A stretch of DNA of 64,000 nt, taken from Ophiura sarsii. Lineage: Eukaryota > Echinodermata > Ophiuroidea > Amphilepidida > Ophiuridae. How positions within the stretch are numbered: position 1 is the stretch's first letter; the number at the start of each line of letters is the position of its first letter. Below the pieces are notes generated by a model that did no database searches, had not been told where the DNA came from, and worked only from the letters and a program-made list of their open reading frames with translations. Below, in pieces: positions 25,901 to 37,900 of this stretch. The stretch spans positions 54,603,316 through 54,667,315 of the forward strand of contig CM069459.1 in assembly GCA_035610835.1 (NCBI GenBank), in the 5' to 3' direction. Position numbers and translations under genes: made by a program.

Positions 25901-28900
25901 CTCTTATAGGAATGCTTAAAATTGTTGCCTGATATTTTGTTCTTAATAAACTTATTCAAAATCACAACTGAGAGTTAGATATTGTATATTTTTTCAACAT
26001 TAAATTAATATTCTAGTATCTATTTAAAGTAAACTATTGGGAATATGTCCATAATATTAGGATTTAAACATGTTTTAACATGTTTATTTAAAAACAAATA
26101 TTGTTAACAACCCTGCATGATCATTTCACCCCCAAAATGCAGCATAAATTAAGTACAACATTAATTTATTACAGTTTTACTTCTCTTATACCTACGTATA
26201 CATTAACTGTTACCTACGAATACAAAATGTCCACATTCCTCTATGTACTTAAGTTTCTGACGCATGCTCAAAATTCTAAATTTTCCAGAAAGGGTCATTC
26301 CCCCTCTTTGAGGTACATGAAAACAAATGTTCATTACAATCACCTTGGTGAAAGTATACAAAGTGACTCAACCTCATGTTTCAAAGTATTGAGAGCCTGA
26401 AAATGCTACCTAACTGTGTGAATCTAAAATGTAAAAAAAGATGAGTACCTGTACAAATATGTCCACTTTCTATCAGCATTAGCATCTTCTGAATACAATA
26501 CAATCACAAATTTGAATGCAATATGTAAATAGGTGGAATAATCATCACTTAATCAAAATATGGTACTTGTATTTGTAGGTAACATTGAGAAGTGTACCTT
26601 CAACTTCATCATTCCGCCACGTGGTCAATTGGAGAGATTAGTGATGGCACTTTTTTTCCATACAAGCTTGATATGTTGACTTTGAGTGGGGAAAAGGAAA
26701 AAGAGATCGAAGCATTTTGAAACTGGACCCTAAAAATCTAGCCGTGTACACTTTTCGTTGGATTCGACCATATATGCAGTGATGAAAATACCAACATGAC
26801 TGTCAAACTGGGGTAGACGATAATGTGTATCGCAGCTCTATTCATAATGTTGTGTTTACTGATCATAATAGTAGTATTTATTTCAGTAAATAAAGTTAGG
26901 GTTAGAACTAAATGTATATTCTAAGTCCACAAAGTATGAAGTTCCTGCCTAGGCAACCCCGGTTAGAGAAACTTGTGGGTATTTTCCATGCTGCTTATAT
27001 ATCCACATATGTAAAAAGCATTGACTGTCTTATATGTGTTTATGATGCTTACCAATATAACAAGGGCAGCTGGAGCCGCAAATGCCCAGATGAGTCCAGA
27101 ATTTGTATTCAACCAGCAACTGAAACAACAATCAAAGAATCAAATTAAGAATCTGATTGTATTAGTAAAACATCATCAACAAACAAATATAAAAAATATA
27201 TAAAAAAATAATAAAAACCACACAAACAAGAAATATACTACAACACAACAAATCAAAACATTAAGCATGTATTAACATAAGCATATTCATACACAATACA
27301 CAAAATGAGTACCGATCAATATTTTTTGTTGTTCATCAATGAATAACGTGCAGTACGAAACACAATTCTTTTTGGAGTCAAGCTAATGATATCAATACAT
27401 CACTTTATTGTGAACATATCAACGATCTCACTTAGTGAGATCGTTGATATTTTTGACAGATGGCACTTTAGGTTTTCCAGGGATGGACAAGCAAGTATTC
27501 CCTTTTAAAGCTATGTCTGTTTCGGACCAAGGTCGCTCAACACAAAAAGCCACAAGATCGGTAGGATCGAATCAAATAGATGTGCTGGGTTAAATAAGGG
27601 TTTTTAAACTTCATAAATAGCGCTACATCTATCGATTAGTAAATGTGTGTATTAAATTAATTAATATGTTTCAGATATCATAAGTATTTCAACTGTTACC
27701 GTTGCTTTTTATATCAAACTAATTGTATGTATCCCATTTAGATAATGTAGTTGTCGCAAAATACTATCAATACCAATTCTGTACAGGTGCGTGCGAAACA
27801 AACATAGTATCAGCTCCACACAACATTTCAATAGAGATAATCATCCCCTCTATTGAAGATCTATCATAACATCTACTAATGTTTTGAATTTCAACGTTGA
27901 TGGCGCCAAATACTCACCTGGTTGGATATGAAGTGTAGTCTGCGAAACTAACAGCAGCGCTTATAACCACAATTGGTATGGGAACACCCCATCCTAACGC
28001 TGCATAGATTAGTATCCGATTCTTTTCGGATCCGTAAACTCTGATTATTTTATTATATAGGTTAATTCCCTCCACTCCAAACCAAGCAAATACAGACAGG
28101 AACAGATAGTGGAGAATTACCCCGATTGTATTACATGCAAGCTGTTTAAGACAACAACAACAAAGTATTGATTGGTGTGTGTTTATTATAAATGTGTCCT
28201 CAACGAGTGGGGTTTTTGGCTTAATTTTCATATTTATTTGTCCTTGTTAACAGATATGCTTAAACATTGAAATAGATAACCGTATAAGGGACCTGCCCTG
28301 CAGTAAATAATGATTGCACGTTTGACAGTTGGATAATTGTGGGTTCCTCGTGAGCAATTGAGAAAGATGATAGAATAGGCAATTTGGTGATGTGTTCCCG
28401 GATATGTTTTAAGTAACAGGTTTATTGCGCAGTTTAAGTATATTTAAGTCTACCAAGATTGGGGATACATTCTAATGTAAATTAAGTCTATTAGTAAGTT
28501 TCCATCTATGACTTACCCTGTGCTCCGTCCGATCAACACCAATCAAAAACACGAATTGGGCTAACAGTAAAGACACCGCCAGATGGATGTGTATTTGGAT
28601 ACGATCCGATCCACGTAAGGCCCTGTATAATCATAGAAAAACTTAATTTAATATTTAACACTTTTCACACGGCATGCTTCTGCAGAGGAAATTACAAAAT
28701 ATCACACAACTATTCAAAAATGTCAACATTAATGGATTTCATTACCATATTTAAGATCAACATGAGAAATATATTAAAATAAGTACAAACATGTCTAATA
28801 TTGGTTCAGTAATTTTTGAGAATTGGAATTTGGAAAAGGATGACAAATCTGTTTTGTATGGTAAAACAATAACCGCGTGTAAAGTGTTAATGATGAGTTC

Positions 28901-31900
28901 ATGCTTCTCAGCAAATACTAACCTCTCAAATAGGGTCGTTGTGTTTTTCTTTTTGTGTTGCAATGTTGGTGAATTTTCAACAATTTTCAAACGTGTCAAA
29001 AGTATTCAAAACAATTCACAAATCTCCAAAAACAATCAAAATTGGTATTCAAAATATTGTGATAAAAAAAATCAAATTCGACAAATAAAATAGTTTGGGC
29101 GGGACACTAGACGGTTTTCCCATCGCCTTAGCAAAAACAAGTACAATTAAATATGCATGCGCTACACTCTTCTATACCAAATCGTTTTGGTGATTATCCT
29201 TGGTGTAAGAATACATGAAATTAGCCTAGCACAAAATCGTTTGTGAATGGTTTAAAGGATTATACAGCTTTATTCAGTAATAAAATCTTAACGCTAGTCT
29301 AATTCATAAATATTGTATACCAAGGATAAAGGATACACCCGTGTTTGCATCAGAAAGTATTTTGCACAGTTTAAATGTTAATAAAGTTGGAAATTGATAA
29401 ATAATTGTACTGCTTTATGTCCGTATGTTGTAGATATTGAATATTAGTATTCACTTACTTGAATGCCAAGAACACCACGATGGTAATAAGAAGTGAACTG
29501 ATGGACACCGAACAGCCGATCTTAGTTAACACGTCTAGGATTCGATCGTGTGTGTTAGATACCTAATTGGAGGATAACGTAAAGATAAATGTAAAGGCGA
29601 TCAGACACCCCATACGAGATTTTAAACACTTTCCACGCAGCGGAAGTCTGCAGACGACATTTCAAAATTTAAAAAAATGTTTCAAAAATGTTATAATTAT
29701 CGAATTTCTTCACCATTATTTGGAATTATCATGTGGAATGCATTGAAATAAGTTCAAACATGTCTAGTATTGGTTCCTTTATGATAAACTTTGAAAGTTG
29801 GGAAAGGTTTCTGAAAAATCTTATTTGTATCGTAAAAAATGTCATAGTTGAAAAATGAAATAAGTACAAACATGCCTAGTATTGGTTCAGTAATCTATGA
29901 AATAAGTTCAAACATGTCTAGTATTGGTTCCTTTATGATAAACTTTGAAAGTTAGGAAAGATTTCTGAAAAATCTGTTTTGTATAATGGTAAAATCAATA
30001 GCCCCGTGGATAGTGTAAAGCTTCCTGGTTATCATGTATTTAAGCATGCGTTTATTATCCCCCAATCATGACGTAGATAATCACTATGTTCAATCTTTTG
30101 AAGTAATTATACAGTGCAACAGAGCATAAATTTCCAAATATTGAATTATAAATATAGTGCCTCCTGAGTGTTGTACAACCATGAAAATTTCAATCCTTAG
30201 TTGGTTGGTTGGTTCGGTCCTGTCATGACTGACAGCTCGTGACCTTACAGATACTACGCCACAAATAACGATTTTCAGCAAAGGAGTAACAATCACGGAG
30301 AGGGTGTCCAGTAATCAATTTTATTTGGTCAATCCACCGGGAACGAGGTCTGCCTCTCTTGCGCTTCCCTTCAATCATGCCTTGCATGATCATCTTCTCT
30401 AGGTTGTTACCCTTCCGACGCGAGATATGGCCGAAGTAGCTCAGAATTTGGGTGTTAATAGCATGAAGAAGTCGTTTAGACACCCCTATTTCTTCAATAA
30501 TACTGGCATTGGTCCTTCTCATTGTCCATACGATACGAAGCATACGCCTCCAACACCACATCTCGAAAGCAGCTATTCTGTTTTTGTCAGCTTTGGTTAG
30601 GGTCCACGTCTCACATGCATACATGGCAATTGGAAATACAAGGGCTTGGACAAGCCTGGTTTTTGTTGCTCTGGTTATTCCTCTGTCAGCCCAGATCTTG
30701 CTTAGGTTGATCATTGCTGATCTAGCCATTGCTAAACGGTGTCTAATCTCTTGGCTGCAACCACCCTCTTTGGTGATCAGGGATCCAAGGAAGTTGAATT
30801 TCGAGACCGATTCCACCTCATTACCATCAATTATGAGAGGCTCTCCAACACCATCTGTGCCTATGGACATGATCTTGGTCTTGCTGACATTTAGACGTAG
30901 GCCAAGCTGCTCACTCTCCACCTTGACTTTTTTCAGGAGTTCCGCCATCTCTTCCATATTTGTTGTAAACAGGGTGGTGTCATCGGCATAACGTAGATTG
31001 TGTATTTGGTATGTGTATCATATAAAAATCAAAACAGCTTTGTTTTAAAGTTCTCTGTGTTGTCTTTGTTTTAAAGTTCTCTGCTTTGTCTTTGTATGAT
31101 TATCAGCATTGTTGCATTTCTTATTTCTCATTTCGGATTGGTCAACACTTGATTATCCATACACGCTAAGCTAACCAGCTACTGGATACTGGCTTTGGCT
31201 GGGCCTTGACTATTTAGACTTACTACAGGCCTTAGGGTGGTACCTGTGTATACAGGCTTGCATGTCAGCACACGGTAACCTAAAGAAACATTATACACCA
31301 TTATGCTTAAAACCCTTGACACACTGCACACTGCTGAGTGGCATTTCTTGTAGCGCGGATTTCGAAGTATTGGTCCCCAAGCGTGAGCATGTCCTTATTA
31401 ATAGACTTTTGTCAAGTCTGTGCACAGTTGTACAGTTGTATGAAATACATTGTTATTGTAAGAAAAGTTGCAAAATTAATGTATCTAAAGTTTTGATTAA
31501 TATTACAGAAAAAGACAAACGAAATTGAGAAATTTGGCTTTACCATTTTATTAAGCATATTTTAAGGAATAATTTGGAACCTTACATAACTAAATTGGGC
31601 ATACAAAAAGTGGTTCAAAATTATTCCATTTAACGCCTAATTGATTTAATAATTACGCGCATAAATTGATTACACAGCAAACATGTTAACGAATGGTTTG
31701 ACAGATTTGTGTGGCTAACCATAAACATTTTTCTCTGTGATTATAGTGTTTATTGCATGCTTAATTCATGAGAAAAATACAACAACACCATTTGTGGTTA
31801 TTAACAATTTACCAAATGTTTGGTGAAAAATATTTTAAATACTAAAGGGATATTGAATTATCTGCTCAAGCCATTGTTTTAGCACATCTTTACCTTTAAT

Positions 31901-34900
31901 TTGATACCTTGCAAGTCTGGTTTGGATACATAGTAATACTTAATAATTTCCACGAGTTTAGTCATTAATTAAGACAGATTTGGGGGGGTTTTTTAAAGTA
32001 AAAATAATTAATGGCATGTATAGTTGTCGCTGGAAATTACAAATGCAAATTGTTAATGTATTTCTTTATAATATGCTAATTATATGCAAATAAGGTCAAA
32101 CTCTTTTTTTCTCTATGACATTGAATCACCAAGCTGTATTCTATAATATGATAATGTCTCCTTGTCTTACATATCTTACTTTTTGAATTAGAGCTTAATT
32201 TCAATAACATGCACTTTTGAAAATGTATGCTCTGTTGCACTGTAGTATTACATAGCTTCAAATAGTTTGAACTTATTTATGTTATGGCCAGGTGTTTTGA
32301 ACTGACCACCCAAAAAGGGGGGCGGCGTTGCATTTTTGGTGATGGATCATGCATCTCTCTCTATTTACTCAACAACGTAATATGGTAGAGCTATGGTTTA
32401 GGTTCATTTGACAGCCTATTTAACTAGCTATATTGTGTGAATAAATCAGGTATTTCTATAACTGTTTGGCTGAGATATGATTGATTATATTATTTCAAAA
32501 GTCAGTGGTGGCGGCGGTGGCTATGGCGGCGGTGGCGGTGGCGCTGTATACAATCTCTATAGGGAATGTAGAAAATGTTCCCAATTCTACGTTCAATTTA
32601 CAATAATTCCTCATCTCTCTATGGTACAAACATGATTTTGCTTTCATTTTATAGATTGTTTTATATTCTATAAGTTTCTGTTTCAACAAACGTGTCAACT
32701 ATTACGTAACAATTGTAATCACGAATCGATTGCATTGTCCTTGGCTTTTTCCCTATTCGCTACACAGTGGTTTCACATACATGACTATAACAAACAAAGT
32801 ATACAACCGATGATAGCAAAATTATACATTTTTGGAAAGCTCTCAAATAGAGGAATTTAAATATGCCGTTTAAAATAGGATAGGGTGAATAGCCAAAAAT
32901 TATATGTGTAAACTCTATAAATATGAAATGTAAACGTTTGTGCTTATTCACTTCCCGATATAGTATATTATAACAAGTTACCCGTGACAACCATTATGTA
33001 CTGATGGGTAAATTGCATGAGGTACTATTATGCCCGGTAAAATGATGATTAGGATAGGAATAAAAAAATATTGAGCGTTAATACAAATTTGAAGAAAAAA
33101 ATCGATATTCTTTGAACATTCTTAATCACAACATGTTACCATAAAATCCTATGCAAATTCCAATAGCATATTTGGATTCCTTGTGAGATTACTGTTCAGA
33201 AAATATAGACTTTTTATGGGGTTGAACAAGTAATTATCGCGATATGTTAATTCGAATCTCAGATAGTGTAAAATGTAAAAATCTTGACATGCAACGAGTT
33301 CATCATTAAAGATGAATATTGTCTATAAGTTAATAAATGCATAGGCTATACAAATTAATTCTAACATTTTAAATACAATTGTATAGTTGCATAGTTAATT
33401 AATCCCATTGTGAATTGTATGCGTGACGCTAGCGTGTCAGAAAAGCGCAATTTAGAACCAGTCAAATTATAGCAGTGCAAATCTGCTGTTATGGATGATT
33501 GCAATGTATAGTCGCATGTAGAACCACTAGCGTTTTAAAATAGACCGGGGGAACCTCAATGTAGTGGAGGACCTTCGCGACATTAGATTCGACATCATGA
33601 ACAATTATAATACTTACAGTCGAACCATCGCTTATCTGCAACAGAATGGCGAAACTTGTGGTATGCGTAGTATTACATGACGTTGCACTATAACCAGCGT
33701 GAGTCTCCTCCCCTGAATTGGAGACACCGTTGGTTGAATAACTCCTGTTAATATAAATCGAAGACACATAACAGTTATTAATACAGTGTGTCATAACAGT
33801 GAGACAATTACTGTATTATTGTTTGGTCGGAATAAAAGCAGTATGCAGAATTTGAATAATGTTCTAAATCCAAATCTGACGAATGCAAAAGGTTCGCGCT
33901 CATTAGACAGAAACCAATGCAAAGCTTAATTTTAGATATATCCCGCACAATCAAGGATTACCACTTTCCACGCGGCAGGCGGCAGCAGACGACAGTTTTA
34001 ATATTGCACAAAATGTTTTAAAAATGTCAAAACTATCGTATGTCATCGTCATATTTGGAACCACCATGAGCTTTATTGTTATTTTTCAAAAAACAAGCGC
34101 ATAATTAATTTGATTGTATAAAGTAATGATCTTAATAGTCCAACCTTTTTATAAGCTAAAACACATTTATACTACAAATTAACCACAGCAAAATGTATTC
34201 ATTGGCTTATTTTAAATGTTTCACACAGTAACCTTAAACGTTTCCTTCATCATGATTTAAGGGCAAATTATGATGATGCATATTAGGTTGGTAGATCAAG
34301 TTAAGCAACAAAATGAAAGTAACTATGCAAACCACTATAATCATAGTCTCACAATGAATGAATGAATCAATGAATGGGTTTTAAATCAATTTATTTCCAA
34401 TAAGATAGAGGGCCGTCCATTTATACCGACCCATCAATCATACATGTAGTTATAAAACAGTATCTGACATAGCAGTCTCGTTTAGCTCAATTGGTTAAGC
34501 CGACAGTTTGGGCTAGGGCAATTGTGATCGCAGGTTCCAGATGACAACACCTGGTTCGAATCTCACTTCAAGACTTCTTCTTTTGGAAAGTTTATAAATA
34601 TTTTCGGTGTATATCAAATTCTTAACTTTGATTTTACCATGAATAAATAAGGAATCTATCTTTGTCTTTAATGTGGGTTTTCCCTCTTTTTTCTCTCTTT
34701 TTTCTATTTTTTATTTTTTAATGTTATCACAATCGTTTATAAATAGTACAAACATTTAAATAAACTGGACTTCTGAAGACAGTATTAATCATTAATTAAA
34801 GGATACTTTGACGGGCGGACATTAGTTCAAACATAGATAATCGACACAGGGATGGTTAGTGGGTGTTTTGTTTGAAGCTATTTGTGTTTTGGACCAAGGT

Positions 34901-37900
34901 CGCTCAACACAAAAGCCGATGTAGCCTTTCGCCCTGACATGAAATAACTTCTTAACATCCATAAATAATACGCCACTCTCGTTCCCAGATGCATTAAATC
35001 GCTAGGAATCGATTTAAAAAGAAGTGCTATTGTCCATCGCGCTCATGGGTTCGAGTTTACGTGTAATAGAAAACTGGGTGAAATAAGTGTCTATAAACTT
35101 CACAAATATCGTTACATCTATCGCATCGGTGAATGCGTGTATTAAATTTATATGCTTCAAATATTAGAAGTATCTTAACTTTCACCGTTGCTTTTTATCA
35201 AACTAATTTTATGTATCCCGTTAGCTAGTATTAAATACTGTAGTTGCCGCAATAGACTATCAATACCCGTTCTGTTTACCGGGCTTTTTTAAAAATGCTA
35301 GTTTAAACAGGTGTGTGCAAAACAGACATAGATCAGCTCCGAGCAACATTTCAATAGAGATAATCCGGGACTTAACCATCCCTGTGTCTATTATCTATGG
35401 TTCAAATCAACCTCTACGACTTAGTATTGAAGAAGACATGGATGGAGTACAATAGGACAATACGTTGATTACAATTCACTGCTTTTCAATTCTGCTACTT
35501 ATGGTCTTTAGTTAAGTTGTGTTTTTTGTGAATGGTTGGCCATTGTTGGTTGTAGATGACAATTCCTGATTCGAATTTCACTTCAAATTCTTTACAGTGT
35601 TTTATTTTTATCTTGAATGAATAAAGGAATCTGCATATCTTTGCCATTCATGTTAGGGACCGGTTAGGTATGGCTCAAACATGTAATGTCGCGTTTCATA
35701 TCAATGAGGACAACATGAAAACAGTCAAAACTTTATTGACTGGCCATGGCTTGCGTGTCCAGTTTGCTTGAATTTTGTTTCCTTTAAAATAAAATAAAAG
35801 ATAAACCCCCCCCCCAAAAAAAAAAACCCCACAAAGATAGATTCCTTGTTCATTCATCATAAAAATCATACACTGTCAAGAATTTGAAAATTATGACCTT
35901 TCCAAAAGAAGAAGTCTTGAAGTGAGATTCGAACCAGGTATTGTCATCTGGAACCTGCGATCACAATTTCCCTAGCCCAAACTGTCGGCTTAACCAATTG
36001 AGCTAAACGAGACTGCTATGTCAGATACTGTTTTATAACTACATGTATGATTGATGGGTCGGTATAAATGGACGGCCCTCTATCTTATTGGAAATAAATT
36101 GATTTAAAAGCCATTCATTCATTCATTTATTCATTCATTGTGAGACTAGGATTATAGTGGTTTGCATAGGGTCACGCGTTATGAACTCGCCTCCCAATAG
36201 GGTGGTGCCGTTACATTTTTTAGTTTCATGCTGTCATTTTCCTCAAATATTTTTAAAACCACAAAAGCTATCTCAACAAATTTTGTATCATTTTAAAGCC
36301 CTAATAACAAGCTATCTGCCTACAAAATGGCATTGGTATAGCTAATACAGAATGGGAGATACAGCTGTTTGATGTGTACAAGTGGTGCGAACGGCGGCAC
36401 CGGGACTCGGTTATCTGACTAATTCGGTTATCTGATCACTGACTGACGCCCCTAACTTAAACATTTTTCAAGACAAGGCTCAGCGAATTTCTCACCGTCA
36501 ACACCATCAACAAGAATTAACTCCACCAGGTCAACCCTCAGACCTATAGGGCCTACCAACGGTCTATTTGTCAAAACAAAGACATTATATGTTTAATTAA
36601 TTTTGTAACTCATGGGACACACGCCATGTAGTTATTGACAGGTCAAAACACATCAGAGAACATTACACCGATACGGACCCAATTTCAAAACAGAAATTTA
36701 AAATAGGTTTAGACTTGTTAGTATTCACTAATTTCATATCTTAATCCGGTAGCAAAGTAAAACTGTTGATACCCAAACTATTTGTAATTCCCTGTTGGGT
36801 CATGCAATACGAAATGATGTTTTTGGAACACGGTTTACGAAGGTTATGGTTACCATCCCCATAATCAAATCCAAAGGTTCAAAACTATACCATTAAGATA
36901 TTTCTAAATATTGTAAGGTGGCAAAGCCCCCCCCCCCCCTGGCATTTCCCCCCCTGCCAGAAGGCTTGCCCCTGTGATGCCCCCAAATGAAATGACAAAC
37001 TCTATGCATATAAAATTAGATATATTCGGTTATGCCTCCCCCGATCACAGTTCCCCTTCCTCCCTAGTTACGCTACTGACTGAATGATACGAGATACGCA
37101 CTATGTGATACGACATTTCGTATCACTCAGTAGGGCTTCAACCATTCATCCGAGTGATACGAAAATATATCAAAAAGCTACTAACCAATGAAATTGCAGT
37201 ATTTATTGCCTACTGAATGACAACAATGAACATATTATTTAATTTTGCAAATATTGATGTCGGTAACTTTACTTACCGCTCTGGTCCGAAGTGGCATTGC
37301 GCTATTCTCCGTTGACAATTGGTGGCGTTCTAGAGTTCTCTTGAAAACATTACGGACCTAAGATGGATCGTGACAAAATAGTAAAAACAAAGTTTTAAAA
37401 GTGTGAAAATCACAGGGATTGTATTATAGCCACTGATAACTCTTGTATAACATCTGATACCCGGTGCTTCTGTCATTCGTGCTTCTTTCTAAGTTGGGAC
37501 GTTCAGTTATTTCCAAGATTTTGTATTTATATCGAGAATGTCATAACTTGAATAGAAACATACGCTGACATGACTACGATGTTCGTAACCTGACATATAT
37601 AATACAGGGTGAGTCAGAAACAACATATTTGGCTTTCATTCAAATCGTACATATTTTGAATTCGACCATTGCATCATTTTAAGAACGTGCGCCTCATTAG
37701 AAAACATTGACAATTGGCGAGATAACATCCACCCCGTGGATTGGCTTCAAAAAAGTTTAGTATAACATGATATAATACATGGGTCCATTTCAAAATTCCT
37801 TTTTGAATGAAAGCCACATTATTAGTCTTTCTAGCACAAACATTAGTTGTGAATTTCTATGCTTGATACATTCGAGACGCCTTTGATAAAAAAAAGTACC

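Larger units (their letters stand above)
14774..36372. repeat. Tandem duplication, unit 1 (21.6 kb)
   Basis: Near-identical to unit 2 at an offset of about 21.60 kb left of the 4.5-kb element and about 17.06 kb right of it. The junction at 36373 joins ...TTTGATGT to GTACAAGTGG, with a 3-bp TGT shared by both parental ends. Differences by eye are sparse substitutions, small indels, poly-C length and the element at 22238-26769. Confidence 0.95.
34069..36372. mobile_element. Foldback element with long inverted arms, unit 1 (right arm cut by duplication junction)
   Basis: The arm starting AGCTTTATTGTTATTTTTC (34069 to about 34670) returns inverted from about 35830 to 36155. Then comes the first ~215 bp of the 1.05-kb insertion, after which the duplication junction ends the unit. 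Each arm carries a tRNA-like sequence. The centre has no ORF and partly resembles the intron at 27480-27870. Confidence 0.75.

Noticed and set aside
30509..30991. 160-codon plus-strand frame
   Set aside because: Antisense shadow of the LINE RT frame; no domain recognised.
34475..34574. Functional tRNA gene
   Set aside because: A- and B-boxes are present but the T stem does not pair and the interior is too long; it recurs as an inverted pair inside a repeat.
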